Source of the DNA: Proteiniborus ethanoligenes
GTDB taxonomy: Bacteria > Bacillota > Clostridia > Tissierellales > Proteiniboraceae
Direction of reading: 5' to 3'
NCBI RefSeq assembly: GCF_900107485.1
Contig: NZ_FNQE01000018.1
Location: 1-64,000 of the forward strand
Length of the DNA: 64,000 bases
Shown here: positions 36,615-46,048 of the stretch, one piece after another
Layout: the number at the start of each line of letters is the position of its first letter
Numbering within the stretch: position 1 is the first letter of the stretch
Program-made: the position numbers and the translations under genes
Notes under the pieces: generated by a model
The model's database searches: none
What the model saw: the letters and a program-made list of their open reading frames with translations, nothing else
Told to the model about the DNA's origin: nothing

Positions 36615-36785
36615 ATGAAATTCAATAATAAAATTGATGGCTTTCGTGAAAAAAATGTGATTAGGAAAAGAATTATTCCTGACATAGTTGGCTTTAAGGA
36701 TATGGAAAATGTTTTAGAAAATAATCAAGTTCTTAATAATAAAGTCCACCCTATAAATGACAATAATAATACTAAGCTAGAATAA
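36615..36785 (+). CDS. Small hydrophilic protein, unknown
   Basis: 56 residues from ATG 36615, chosen because AGAGGTGAG lies just upstream. It is charged and Asn-rich (MKFNNKIDGFREKNVIRKRI, DNNNTKLE) with no cysteine and no membrane segment. No family recognised. A dispersed palindromic element follows 25 bases after the stop. Confidence 0.5.
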   Translation: MKFNNKIDGFREKNVIRKRIIPDIVGFKDMENVLENNQVLNNKVHPINDNNNTKLE

Positions 36786-36810
36786 TGAAAAAAGATTGCA
36801 TTAAGGCTAT

Positions 36811-36884
36811 AGACCAAGTCTTAAAGTATAGAGTAAATCTAAAGGCATCAAGGCTTGGAGAGTGAGTACTTTGAAACTTGGTCT
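36811..36884. repeat. Dispersed palindromic element, copy 2 (diverged)
   Basis: 74 bp with ends AGACCAAGTCTTAAAGTA (36811-36828) and TACTTTGAAACTTGGTCT (36867-36884), 16 of 18 bases paired. The ends resemble those at 7089 and 43945. Confidence 0.65.
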
Positions 36885-36943
36885 TAGGCTGCTGCATCTA
36901 GCTCTTTTTTATAAAGAACAGAAAATTTCTACTTAAATATTTT

Positions 36944-38287
36944 TTATATCCTTATAGACTTCCATCGTCCTTTTTTATATCTTATTATCATCAAAATAGC
37001 CTCTACAATAAATTGTATGGAAGTAGCCCACCAAACAAATACTATATTCCATTTCAGTATATAAACTATAGTAAAGATTAGAGGAAGTCTTACTGCAAGA
37101 TTTGTAACTAAGGATATTTTAAAAGGACCCTTAGTATCTCCAGCACCTTTAAGAGCTCCCGAAACAGACATAGCTATTGCAATAGGTATCTGCTCTACTG
37201 CAGCTACTCGTAAGCACTTTGAGGCTAAGGCTACTGTTTCTAAATCATTACTAAAAAGCCTCATAATTCCATAAGGTAAAATTAAAAAGACAGAGGCAAC
37301 TGTACCCATCAATAATGAAGAATAAATTACTGATTTTTTAACACTGATTTCTGCTCTTTTTATATTTTTAGCACCTAAGCTTTGACCTACCATTGTAGTG
37401 GTAGCCACTGCAAATCCATAGCCTGGCATGAAGGATATAGATTCGGCTGCATTAGCTAATGAATGTGCGGCAAAGGCAACTGTGCCTAATTGAGCTGTCC
37501 AAAATGATGATAATAATCTACTTCCTTCGTTCATGAATGTTTCAAGGGTAGCAGGTACACTTAAATCAATTATGCTCTTGAATCTAGCTTTATTTAATTT
37601 AAATACTTTGCTAATATGGAGCTTAACTCCAGATTTGCCTCTTATCAAGAATGTAAAGGTTATAATTGCACCTAATATCTGTGCTCCTCCAGTTGCTATG
37701 GCAGCCCCTTTAACTCCTAGCTCTGGAAATCCAAACTTCCCAAATATTAGTACATAATCCCCCACTATATTAAATGCATTGGCAACGGCTGCAGATATGA
37801 GCGGAACCACTGTATTTCCTGAACCTCTCAAAATAGAATTACCTATCTGTAGGGGTATTAAAAAGAAGGCCCCTATAAAAACAATTCTTAAATAACTGCT
37901 TCCTAAAGATATTACCTTAGGGTCATCTAATATTAAGTTGAACACACCCTTTGCAGATAAAATTCCTAGTGTGCCAATAATAAAACTAATAATAAAGCCT
38001 ATCCCTATTGCTTGTGCTGCAATATCCTCAGCTTCCTCTCTGTTTTTTGCCCCTATTTGCCTAGATACCATAGCTGTAGCGCCTATTCCAAGTGCTCCAA
38101 AAATATTGCTTATGGTAAACATTATCTGCGCACCCAGATTAACCGCTGATATTGAAGCAGGATTTAGTCTACCTACCATTGCCATATCTGCTGTCCATAC
38201 AAGGGTATGAAGTGTCATCTCCATTATTGCTGGTATAGCTAATTTAAAAATATGATTTCTAATATCTCTATTCTCTAGTCTTTCCAT
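36944..38287 (-). CDS. MATE-family multidrug/cation exporter
   Basis: 447 residues with about twelve membrane helices in two homologous halves. NorM/DinF-type features: LAIPAIMEMTLHTLVWTADM, AMVGRLNPASISAVNLGAQI, AMVSRQIGAKNREEAE, and in the second half ATTTMVGQSLGAKNIKRAE. It exports drugs or metabolites using sodium or proton gradients; substrate unknown. Ribosome binding site AAAGGA. Single gene. Confidence 0.92.
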   Translation of the reverse strand: MERLENRDIRNHIFKLAIPAIMEMTLHTLVWTADMAMVGRLNPASISAVNLGAQIMFTISNIFGALGIGATAMVSRQIGAKNREEAEDIAAQAIGIGFIISFIIGTLGILSAKGVFNLILDDPKVISLGSSYLRIVFIGAFFLIPLQIGNSILRGSGNTVVPLISAAVANAFNIVGDYVLIFGKFGFPELGVKGAAIATGGAQILGAIITFTFLIRGKSGVKLHISKVFKLNKARFKSIIDLSVPATLETFMNEGSRLLSSFWTAQLGTVAFAAHSLANAAESISFMPGYGFAVATTTMVGQSLGAKNIKRAEISVKKSVIYSSLLMGTVASVFLILPYGIMRLFSNDLETVALASKCLRVAAVEQIPIAIAMSVSGALKGAGDTKGPFKISLVTNLAVRLPLIFTIVYILKWNIVFVWWATSIQFIVEAILMIIRYKKGRWKSIRI

Positions 38288-38465
38288 AATCCTTTCACCA
38301 AGCCTTCTATTCTACATGTAAATACTAGATAACATTATACATTATTATTTTGTGTAAAAACAATACTAATAATTTACTTTTCATCTTAGAATAAAAGCTG
38401 ATGTCTTTACTCATAACTACAGTTGGTATATAATATCTTCAAACCTTAACCTAGGAGATGATTTT

Positions 38466-39500
38466 ATGAGAGTAATTGATTTTAGAAGCGACACCTTAAC
38501 CCAGCCTACAGTAGAAATGAGACAGGCAATGTTAAATGCAGAATTAGGTGATGATGTATATGGGGAAGATCCTACAATTAACAAGCTAGAAGAAATGGGA
38601 GCCAAATTAGTGGGTAAAGAAGCAGCCTTATTCGTTCCCAGTGGAACTATGGGGAATCAGCTTGCAGTACTTTGCCATACGCAAAGAGGAGATGAAATAA
38701 TCCTAGAGGAAAGATCACATATTTATAATTATGAAGCTGGAGGGATTGCTTTTTTATCAGGTGTACAGCCTCGAATTGTAAAGGGAGATAATGGAATAAT
38801 GAGTGCAGGTGACGTAGAAAAAGCAATTGTTACGGATAAAGATATCCATCATCCTCAAACAGGACTTATATGCATAGAAAATACTCATAACATGGCTGGA
38901 GGTATTGTAGTCCCCCTAGAGGCTATGGAGGAAATTTATGAATTAGGAAGAAAATATAGCTTACCTATTCATTTAGATGGGGCTAGGGTATTTAATGCTA
39001 GTACAGCATTAGGCTGTGATGTAAGAGATATTACAAAATATTGTGATAGTATAATGTTTTGTTTATCTAAGGGATTATGTGCTCCAGTAGGTTCAATACT
39101 TGCAGGAAGTAAGGATTTTATAGACAAGGCTAGGAGATATAGAAAAATGCTTGGTGGAGGAATGAGACAGGCTGGTATTCTAGCCGCAGCAGGGATTATC
39201 GCTCTTACTGATATGATTCAAAGGCTTTCCGAAGACCATGGAAACGCAAAGCTTCTAGCAAAAGGTCTTAAATATATAGAAGGCATCCACATAAGTATGG
39301 ATACTGTTCAATCAAATATTGTAATGGTAGATATAAGTTCCCCCAAATACAGTAGCTATAGCTTAGTTGACAAATTAAAAGAAAAGGGAATACTTGCATC
39401 AGATATAAATAGTAGCAGAATTAGGTTTGTTACTCATAAATATATATCAAAGGATGATATAGAGCACACTATATCTGTGTTCAAAGAAATTTTACAATAA
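38466..39500 (+). CDS. ltaE: Low-specificity L-threonine aldolase
   Basis: 344 residues. PLP fold type I: VIDFRSDTLTQPTVEMRQAM at the start, GDDVYGEDPTINKLEE, LFVPSGTMGNQLA, LHLDGAR-like IHLDGARVFNA, and the Schiff-base Lys in MFCLSKGLCAPVGS. It cleaves threonine to glycine and acetaldehyde. Ribosome binding site AGGAGATGA; single gene with its own terminator. Confidence 0.94.
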   Translation: MRVIDFRSDTLTQPTVEMRQAMLNAELGDDVYGEDPTINKLEEMGAKLVGKEAALFVPSGTMGNQLAVLCHTQRGDEIILEERSHIYNYEAGGIAFLSGVQPRIVKGDNGIMSAGDVEKAIVTDKDIHHPQTGLICIENTHNMAGGIVVPLEAMEEIYELGRKYSLPIHLDGARVFNASTALGCDVRDITKYCDSIMFCLSKGLCAPVGSILAGSKDFIDKARRYRKMLGGGMRQAGILAAAGIIALTDMIQRLSEDHGNAKLLAKGLKYIEGIHISMDTVQSNIVMVDISSPKYSSYSLVDKLKEKGILASDINSSRIRFVTHKYISKDDIEHTISVFKEILQ

Positions 39501-39511
39501 TCCAAATATTA

Positions 39512-39551
39512 AAAGCCTCCATTACTCCATTGAGTAGTGTAGGCTTTGTTT
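39512..39551 (+). terminator. Intrinsic terminator after ltaE
   Basis: AAAGCCT ... TTACTC pairs with GAGTA ... AGGCTTT with small bulges, followed by GTTTC. It lies between convergent genes. Confidence 0.6.
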
Positions 39552-40489
39552 CAATACTTATCTAATATTTCTTTACACATGGTCTTTAAAATATGAATGC
39601 AGGACTTAGGTTCAATAATCCTTATTTCTTGATAATTTTGAAATGCTAAATTAATAACTTCATCCATATCATCTGTATAAAATTTTAATCTTACTTTATC
39701 TTCCTTAAGCTTTTTTTCTGCATGGATGAACATACGATCATTCTTCACAGTTTCATATAAAAATCTATCCATTTCTAAGTTAACTTCTTTAGTATCTTTT
39801 TTCCTATCAACATTTTTTAAGTATTCGTCTATAAAGGATTTAGGATGCACCTTCTCAGAAATCCCTATGCTTTTTATTCTATCAATTCTAAATAATCTCT
39901 TTGATTTCCTTAAGTGGCAATATGCTTCTATGTACCATCCTCCACTATAAAAGCTTAAGGTATAGGGAGTAATCATTCTTTCTATGCATTCATCTTTTTT
40001 AGGATTATAATACTCTATTGTTAAATCTCTATATTCAAAAAAGCTTTCAATTATCTTTTTAGTTACATCTGGCTTATAGTTTTCTGGATATATTTTATTT
40101 ATTCCTAGAATAATTCTAGATAACAAATCCAGATATCTTTCCTTTTTATCCTCATCAAGAATATTTAAAAGCTTATATTTAAGAGACTCATAATCCTCCT
40201 TCATATTTGGTACTTTTATTATCTCACCTAGCTTTAAGCAAATGAGCAAGTACAATACTTCATTTTCTAAAAAAGCTATTGTAGGAACAAAGTAGCTTTC
40301 GTTAATTTCATATCCGCCACTAAAGCCTTGAAGTGCAATAATAGGAACATTCATCTGACATAATGCCTCTATGTCCCTATAAATAGTCCTCTCGCTTACC
40401 TCAAAAATATCCCCTATTTCCTTCGCTGTCAGCCTTTTATTCTGTTTAAGTGCGTATATAATGCCTACTAATCGCTCAAGCTTTTTCAC
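39551..40489 (-). CDS. YafY-type HTH/WYL-domain transcriptional regulator
   Basis: 312 residues, GTG start at 40489 with GGGGGA upstream. N-terminal HTH_11 (ERLVGIIYALKQNKRLTAKE, FEVSERTIYRDIEAL), then a WYL domain about 140-220 (ITPYTLSFYSGGWYIEAYCH, LRKSKRLFRIDRI) and a WCX C-terminal extension. WYL domains sense ligands, often nucleic acids. No obvious target next door. Confidence 0.9.
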   Translation of the reverse strand: MKKLERLVGIIYALKQNKRLTAKEIGDIFEVSERTIYRDIEALCQMNVPIIALQGFSGGYEINESYFVPTIAFLENEVLYLLICLKLGEIIKVPNMKEDYESLKYKLLNILDEDKKERYLDLLSRIILGINKIYPENYKPDVTKKIIESFFEYRDLTIEYYNPKKDECIERMITPYTLSFYSGGWYIEAYCHLRKSKRLFRIDRIKSIGISEKVHPKSFIDEYLKNVDRKKDTKEVNLEMDRFLYETVKNDRMFIHAEKKLKEDKVRLKFYTDDMDEVINLAFQNYQEIRIIEPKSCIHILKTMCKEILDKY

Positions 40490-40589
40490 AATTTATCCCC
40501 CTAAAATCTACACTTTAACCCTAATACCAATGAACAAACCACCTTTTTGTTAATATTCTCCATAAATCGTTTCCTCCCTTCATATCCCA

Positions 40590-40631
40590 CAAAAATAAAA
40601 GACTCCCTCTCCGAATGATAAAAGAGGGAGT
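40590..40631 (-). terminator. Intrinsic terminator downstream of the DUF2785 gene
   Basis: ACTCCCTCT pairs with AGAGGGAGT; on the minus strand CTTTTATTTTTG follows. It lies about 100 bases after the gene. Confidence 0.65.
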
Positions 40632-40640
40632 AAAGTTATA

Positions 40641-40722
40641 AGTTTCTGAAAACAACAGCTCTGAGGAATAGAGCTATGATTTGCTCATATAGACTTGTGG
40701 CTTTCAGAAAGCTTGGGGAAAA
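40641..40722. other. Nested inverted repeats in the 3' region of the DUF2785 gene
   Basis: Outer arms TTTCTGAAA (about 40642) and TTTCAGAAA (about 40704) enclose an inner hairpin AGCTCT / AGAGCT. It could be an RNA structure in the 3' UTR. No family recognised. Confidence 0.35.
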
Positions 40723-40731
40723 ACTGATTAA

Positions 40732-41577
40732 TTACTTAAATGCTTTAGAAGTCGTCTCATTTAGCACTTCTTCTATTGCATCAAAAAATTCCTTTGATTC
40801 ATTTCTTCTTTTCAGCCTAAAATATAATGCAGATAGAAAGTTCCTTTGATTACCCACTAAATACTGATCTCTTTCAGGCAGTCCTGTCTTATTAATATTT
40901 TTAAAATCCTTTATCCAGTTTATAATTTCATCATTATGAAGCACTCTTCTCTGGATTATATTTATAACTACACTTACTAGCCTCTCATCCTCTAGATTTA
41001 TGTATGCATATTCATGTATACATATCTTCTCTTTTACTGCTTCTAATATTTCCATTAGCTCATGGTTATTTAGTTCTTCACACAATGCAATTTCCTTTAA
41101 TGCATCTGCTGTATGCGCTACTGAGTGTGCCCAGCCTTTATTTTCTACATATCCTCTTAAATCTTTTTCCTCTCTTGCATATTTCAATATTTCTCTATGT
41201 ACTCTTTTTATTTCTTCCTCAGTGAATATCTTCTCTTCGCCTTTATTGTGTCTATATATAATCCCTCCTATGATTAGCATAGTAAAGGTTCTATTAAATA
41301 TGGAATCATCTTTTTTTTCTCCTATATTATAGAATAAATGTCCTTCACTTAAGGATAATTCTAGAAGCCCTTTTACTTCCTTATCCGTTAATTCATTATT
41401 TACTATCATTCTAAAAAGAAGCTCTAAAATAAGACCATCCCTTAACTCTGAGTCTACGCTTCCAATTTTCCACATCATTTCATATGATAATTCATACTTA
41501 TTTATTTCTTCTGGAATTGACCAAGCACTATCTCTAATATATAACAACAGTTCCTTTAAATCTTTTTCACTCTTCAT
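40732..41577 (-). CDS. DUF2785 domain protein
   Basis: 281 residues, soluble and mostly helical, with GGAGGA ribosome binding site. Matches the DUF2785 family: IPEEINKYELSYEMMWKIGS near 20, RTFTMLIIGGIIYRHNKGE, ENKGWAHSVAHTADALKEIA near 145 with two conserved His, and NFLSALYFRLKR near the C-terminus. Function unknown. Confidence 0.85.
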   Translation of the reverse strand: MKSEKDLKELLLYIRDSAWSIPEEINKYELSYEMMWKIGSVDSELRDGLILELLFRMIVNNELTDKEVKGLLELSLSEGHLFYNIGEKKDDSIFNRTFTMLIIGGIIYRHNKGEEKIFTEEEIKRVHREILKYAREEKDLRGYVENKGWAHSVAHTADALKEIALCEELNNHELMEILEAVKEKICIHEYAYINLEDERLVSVVINIIQRRVLHNDEIINWIKDFKNINKTGLPERDQYLVGNQRNFLSALYFRLKRRNESKEFFDAIEEVLNETTSKAFK

Positions 41578-41630
41578 TAATTAGTCCTCCTAATTTTTAC
41601 GCACATCCAATTTAAGTTAAATATAACATA

Positions 41631-41660
41631 AAAAACCTGACATATACCTGTCAGGTTTTA
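41631..41660 (-). terminator. Hairpin terminator after a probable gene relic
   Basis: AAAACCTGACA pairs with TGTCAGGTTTT, with a U-rich run on the minus strand and a weaker one on the plus strand. No intact gene precedes it. Confidence 0.6.
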
Positions 41661-41701
41661 ATATTTCTTTTATTTAATATTTTACAAAACAGTTTCATTT
41701 A

Positions 41702-41773
41702 TTAATCCCTTAGCTTATTTAAGTCTGGCTTTTCAAAGAAAAACTTCTCTCCAAGGTAAATACAGATATAATC
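41702..41773 (-). pseudogene. Possible C-terminal gene relic
   Basis: A minus-strand frame with no start reads DYICIYLGEKFFFEKPDLNK then LRD and stop, closely followed by a terminator. Composition looks protein-like, but it is closed upstream by a stop, so it can only be a remnant. Family not recognised. Confidence 0.3.
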
Positions 41774-41870
41774 TTAGCATTTACAAAATATTTATGTAAC
41801 TTTATCTCTATCTGCTATAATTGTATTATAATTATAATTAGAATTTTAGTCCAGAAAAAGGGTGATTCTG

Positions 41871-42965
41871 TTGAAAAAAAAGAAAGGTATTAACAGTCTT
41901 TGGCTCGTAGTATTAGCACCTATGGGAGCTATTTTAGTATCTTTGTCTCTCAAAAATCCACACCTGGTTGAGAAGCTATACTCAAATGGAATATACCGAT
42001 ACATAGGTATATTTTTAAGCAATGTAACGGGAATCGTTCCCTTTTCTCTAGGAGAATTTATAGTGATTTTTACTTTTTTATTTATTCTTATCTATGCAAT
42101 TAAGATACTGATTAAAATAATTACACGCCATATTAGTCTACAGAATTTCTACAGACATTTCAAAAATGTAATCATTGCTATAAGCGTTGTTTATTTTGCA
42201 TTTATCATCCTATGGGGATTAAATTATTATAGATTACCACTCTCCAAAATAATCGGACTAGATACTAAGCCTGCATCTATAAATGAGCTTAAGTCCCTTT
42301 GTATAAATTTAATAGAGGAAACAAACAGCTTAAGAAAGGAACTAGACCTAAATAGCCAGAACTTAAATAAAGATACATATTCTCAGACTTTAAAAAGAGC
42401 TTATAAGGGTTATGATAAAGTAGGCCAGCTATATCCAGTGCTGGATGGTAAATACGGGACTCCCAAGGCTGTGCTTTTTTCTAAGGGTATGTCCTACACT
42501 GGCATAACAGGAATATATTTTCCCTTTACTGCAGAAGCAAATGTTAATGTCCATATTCCATATGTATCTATTCCTTCTACTGCTACACATGAAATGGCAC
42601 ATCAAAGGGGATTTGCTCGTGAAGATGAAGCAAATTATATAGCTTATCTAGCTTGTAAGCTACACCCAGATGTAGATTTTCAATATTCAGGATACTTACT
42701 TGCCCTTATTCATTCTATGAACGCATTATACAGCAGCGATATAGAAGCATACTATGAGCTGAATAACAGGTACAGCCCAGAGCTTAAAAAGGACTTAATA
42801 GCTATGAATGAGTATTGGAAAAGATTTGAAGGTCCTATAGAAAAAGCCTCTAATAAAGTAAACAATACTTACCTGAAATCTAATAATCAGAAGGATGGTA
42901 TAAAAAGCTATGGGAGAATGGTTGATTTACTTATAGCAGAATATAGGGAGGAGCATAAGAAGTAA
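41871..42965 (+). CDS. DUF3810 membrane protein with HExxH metallopeptidase motif
   Basis: 365 residues; the best start is TTG 41871, five bases after AAGGGTGA, rather than an in-frame GTG at 41862 inside that site. Three N-terminal membrane helices (about 10-30, 60-85, 105-125), then an extracytoplasmic domain with ATHEMAHQRGFAREDEANYI: the HExxH zinc motif plus a downstream Glu, as in gluzincin-like peptidases. GMSYTGITGIYFPFTAEANV precedes it. Probable membrane-anchored peptidase of unknown substrate. Confidence 0.85.
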   Translation: MKKKKGINSLWLVVLAPMGAILVSLSLKNPHLVEKLYSNGIYRYIGIFLSNVTGIVPFSLGEFIVIFTFLFILIYAIKILIKIITRHISLQNFYRHFKNVIIAISVVYFAFIILWGLNYYRLPLSKIIGLDTKPASINELKSLCINLIEETNSLRKELDLNSQNLNKDTYSQTLKRAYKGYDKVGQLYPVLDGKYGTPKAVLFSKGMSYTGITGIYFPFTAEANVNVHIPYVSIPSTATHEMAHQRGFAREDEANYIAYLACKLHPDVDFQYSGYLLALIHSMNALYSSDIEAYYELNNRYSPELKKDLIAMNEYWKRFEGPIEKASNKVNNTYLKSNNQKDGIKSYGRMVDLLIAEYREEHKK

Positions 42966-42999
42966 TAAAACCCTGTAATTTATAATCACAAGGTCTTTA

Positions 43000-43075
43000 T
43001 GGCACACCCGAGAGGACTCGAACCCCCAACACCCTGATCCGAAGTCAGGTGCTCTATCCGTTGAGCTACGGGTGT
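43000..43075 (-). tRNA. tRNA-Arg (anticodon TCG)
   Basis: Minus-strand cloverleaf: acceptor ACACCCG/CGGGTGT, D-arm TAGCTCAACGGATAGAGCA, anticodon stem CCTGA/TCAGG around loop CTTCGGA, T-arm GGTTCGAGTCC, encoded CCA at 43000-43002. Confidence 0.94.
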
Positions 43076-43178
43076 ATAATAATATTTTTAATAGTTCCTA
43101 TGTTATTATTTTAAAGGCAAGTATCTGCCTTTAAAATAATAACATATTACAATCCTATTTACAATATACTTTACTTTC

Positions 43179-43883
43179 CTATAATCTACCCATAATAACT
43201 AGCTGTGTGCTTCTTTCTATGCCAAAGTTGTCAAAGTTTTTCTTTACATCTTCAGCCATTTTCATAAATTTATCAAATTCAGGATAATCCTTAATCTTAG
43301 CTACTTTTTGTGGTAGCTTATGAACTCTTTCAATTAATCTCTTATGTATCCCCTCGTCAGTTTCATAATCTTCAAAAATCTCATCTATTTGTATTCCCAT
43401 ATTTTTAATTAAATCAATTGTTTCCTGCTTTTTAAGTGTCTTACTATGATGTTCTCCTAACAATGTATCTATAAGTCCCCCTAGTTCATGTAGCATTACA
43501 TGTGTCATCTGAGCAGGTGATTGTTCTTCACTAAATAGTTCACTTATAATAAATATACCGCCTGGTTTTAATACTCTTTTCATTTCAGAAAGCATTTTAT
43601 TCTTATTAGGTAAATGATGAAGGGTATTTGACATGCACACCATATCGAAGGTATTATCTTCAAAATCCATGTTTTCTGCATCCATCACCAAGTATTTTAT
43701 GTTAGGATAAGTATTTGTTTTATTGTTTTTCTCAATTATCTCTTCATCATTATCTATACCTATTATTTCAGTATAGCTTTTAAGCCCGTCTTTAAGCTTC
43801 ATAATAAATGCTCCATCCCTAGTTGCTACATCTAGTACCTTTCCACCTTCTACGTCTTTTAGCTTACTCCTTAGTTTTTTCAT
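43179..43883 (-). CDS. Class I SAM-dependent methyltransferase
   Basis: 234 residues, GGAGTGA ribosome binding site. Methyltransf_11 fold: motif I VLDVATRDGAF (a variant of the usual GxGxG), acidic residue in IIGIDNDEE, DAENMDFEDNTFDMVCMSNT and LHHLPNK, then MKRVLKPGGIFIISELFSE. Substrate unknown; small-molecule methylation is likely. A dispersed palindromic element lies just upstream. Confidence 0.88.
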   Translation of the reverse strand: MKKLRSKLKDVEGGKVLDVATRDGAFIMKLKDGLKSYTEIIGIDNDEEIIEKNNKTNTYPNIKYLVMDAENMDFEDNTFDMVCMSNTLHHLPNKNKMLSEMKRVLKPGGIFIISELFSEEQSPAQMTHVMLHELGGLIDTLLGEHHSKTLKKQETIDLIKNMGIQIDEIFEDYETDEGIHKRLIERVHKLPQKVAKIKDYPEFDKFMKMAEDVKKNFDNFGIERSTQLVIMGRL

Positions 43884-43944
43884 TTGTTGTCACTCCTTGT
43901 ATTTTAAATATAATATAATACTATATCATATTTTATCAAAATAT

Positions 43945-44014
43945 GACAAAGTCTCAAAGCATTTCTTCCCGTAAGCTATTAAAATTTTTTCGTCTCATGC
44001 TAAGAAACTTTGTC
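43945..44014. repeat. Dispersed palindromic element, copy 3
   Basis: 70 bp with left end GACAAAGTCTCAAAGC, identical to the copy at 7089, and right end GCTAAGAAACTTTGTC, an imperfect complement. It lies between the methyltransferase and the first opp operon. Confidence 0.7.
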
Positions 44015-44086
44015 CTTAATATAGCTTATCCCTTGTATAAACTAGCAAAATCCAGTTTAGATTCCCGTAATATTCATATTTGTTAT

Positions 44087-45049
44087 CTATATTCCATTTA
44101 TGGCTCTAACATAATGGCATGCAACTAAATGTTCAGGTGCAATTTGCTCTAATTGAGGCTCTTCAACATGACACTTATCCCCAGCGTAAGGACATCTTGC
44201 GGCAAATCTGCATCCTGGTTTTGGGCTAATAGGAGAAGCTATCTCTCCCTTTAGCAAAACAACCTTTCTTTTATGCTTTAAGCTAGGCACTGGTATTGCA
44301 GATAATAATGCCTTTGTATATGGATGGTATGGCATTTGAAATAGCTTCTTTGATGGTGCCTTTTCTACCATTTTGCCTACATACATAACCCCTATATCAT
44401 CTGATATGTGCTTTACAACAGATAAATCATGAGTAATAAACATATATGTAAGTCCTAATTCTTTTTGTAGGTCCTGCATCAAGTTTAATATTTGTGCTTG
44501 TATGGATACATCTAAAGCAGATACAGGTTCATCACATACTATAAAGCTAGGATTAAGAGCTAGTGCTCTAGCTATCCCAATTCTTTGCCTTCTTCCTCCA
44601 TCTAGCTCATGTGGATAGGTGTTTATTAGTCTATCTGCTAAACCTACTATTCCCATTAGCTCAGCAACTTTCTTTTCTAGTTCTACTCTACCTTTTATCG
44701 CCTTATGAATGATAAGTGGTTCACCAATTATTTCACTTACACTCATTCTAGGATTTAGAGATGAAAAAGGGTCCTGGAATATAATCTGCATTTTTTTTCT
44801 TAACTCTCTTAGTCTCTGTCCTTTAACTTCGCCTATATCTTTTCCTTCAAATAAAATGTTTCCATCTGTTGCAGGTAAAAGCTTTAAAACAACTCTTCCC
44901 ATAGTTGATTTTCCACAACCAGACTCGCCAACAATACCTAAGGTTTGTCCCCTATTAATCCATAAGTCTACTCCATCTACTGCGTGAAGCATTCCCTTGG
45001 GAGTTTTAAAATATTTCTTCAGGTTTTTAACTTCTAAAATCTTTTCCAT
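44087..45049 (-). CDS. oppF: Oligopeptide ABC transporter ATPase OppF (system 1)
   Basis: 320 residues. Walker A GESGCGKST, Q-loop QIIFQDPFSSLNPRM, Walker B FIVCDEPVSALD, switch His in FITHD; C-terminal oligo_HPY domain with the cysteine motif CRFAARCPYAGDKC that can hold an iron-sulfur cluster. The ABC signature reads LDGGRRQR rather than LSGGQRQR, a departure at the ATP-contacting Ser. It pairs with OppD two bases upstream. Last gene of the operon. Confidence 0.93.
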   Translation of the reverse strand: MEKILEVKNLKKYFKTPKGMLHAVDGVDLWINRGQTLGIVGESGCGKSTMGRVVLKLLPATDGNILFEGKDIGEVKGQRLRELRKKMQIIFQDPFSSLNPRMSVSEIIGEPLIIHKAIKGRVELEKKVAELMGIVGLADRLINTYPHELDGGRRQRIGIARALALNPSFIVCDEPVSALDVSIQAQILNLMQDLQKELGLTYMFITHDLSVVKHISDDIGVMYVGKMVEKAPSKKLFQMPYHPYTKALLSAIPVPSLKHKRKVVLLKGEIASPISPKPGCRFAARCPYAGDKCHVEEPQLEQIAPEHLVACHYVRAINGI

Positions 45050-45050
45050 A

Positions 45051-46034
45051 TTAAAAATCCCCCTTTGCTTCTAATACATCTTCATATAAAATGCATCTAA
45101 CCATATGTCCTTCTTCAACTTCTGAAATGTTTAGCTCAATTGTCTCACATTCGTCTCTTCTATTTGGACATCTTGGATGGAATTTACAGCCTGTTGGCAA
45201 ATTAGTTGGGTCTGGCATTAAGCCCCTTATAGGTGTTAATCTTTCAACATCTTCGTCTAGGTTAGGTATAGAGCCAAAAAGCCCTACTGTATAAGGATGC
45301 TTAGGATTTTCAAATAGCTGTTCTATTGTAGCAGTTTCAACGATTTCTCCTGCATACATTATAGCTACTCTATCACAAACCTCTGCCACTACCCCCAGAT
45401 CATGAGTAATAAGAAGCATAGATGTGTCAAACTCTTTCTTTAATTTTTGCATCATATGAAGAACTTGGGCTTGTATAGTAACATCTAGTGCCGTTGTAGG
45501 CTCATCTGCTATTAATAGCTGCGGATTACAAGCTAAAGCTATGGCTATTATAACTCTTTGCTTCATTCCCCCTGAAAATTGATGCGGATAGTCCATAGCT
45601 CTTTGGCTAGGTATACCTACTAATTCTAGCATATCATTAGCTTTTTCAAGCGCTTCCTTATAAGATGCATTTTGATGAATTTCTATAACTTCTGCTATTT
45701 GATCACCTACTGTCATTACAGGATTCAGAGAAGTCATAGGATCTTGAAAAATCATAGAAATTTTATTACCTCTAATTCCTCTCATTTCTTCCTCTGAAAG
45801 CTTTAATAAGTCATTATCTTCAAAATATATTTCACCCTTAATTATCTTACCAGGTGGATTAGGAACAAGTCTCAAGATTCCTAAGGCAGTAGTGGTTTTA
45901 CCTGCTCCTGTTTCACCGACTAAGCCTAGGGTTTCACCCTTGTTAAGGGTAATGTCTATACCATTTACTGCCCTAACTACTCCATCTTCAGTAATATAAT
46001 GTATGTGCAAGTTTTTAATATTTAATAGTTCCAT
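45051..46034 (-). CDS. oppD: Oligopeptide ABC transporter ATPase OppD (system 1)
   Basis: 327 residues. Walker [11 protein letters not shown]-loop [14 protein letters not shown], signature FSGGMKQR, Walker [13 protein letters not shown], and a C-terminal oligo_HPY segment with [14 protein letters not shown]. It powers import with OppF. GGGGGGAG ribosome binding site. Confidence 0.95.
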   Translation of the reverse strand: MELLNIKNLHIHYITEDGVVRAVNGIDITLNKGETLGLVGETGAGKTTTALGILRLVPNPPGKIIKGEIYFEDNDLLKLSEEEMRGIRGNKISMIFQDPMTSLNPVMTVGDQIAEVIEIHQNASYKEALEKANDMLELVGIPSQRAMDYPHQFSGGMKQRVIIAIALACNPQLLIADEPTTALDVTIQAQVLHMMQKLKKEFDTSMLLITHDLGVVAEVCDRVAIMYAGEIVETATIEQLFENPKHPYTVGLFGSIPNLDEDVERLTPIRGLMPDPTNLPTGCKFHPRCPNRRDECETIELNISEVEEGHMVRCILYEDVLEAKGDF

Positions 46035-46048
46035 ATAGCTCCCCCCTT

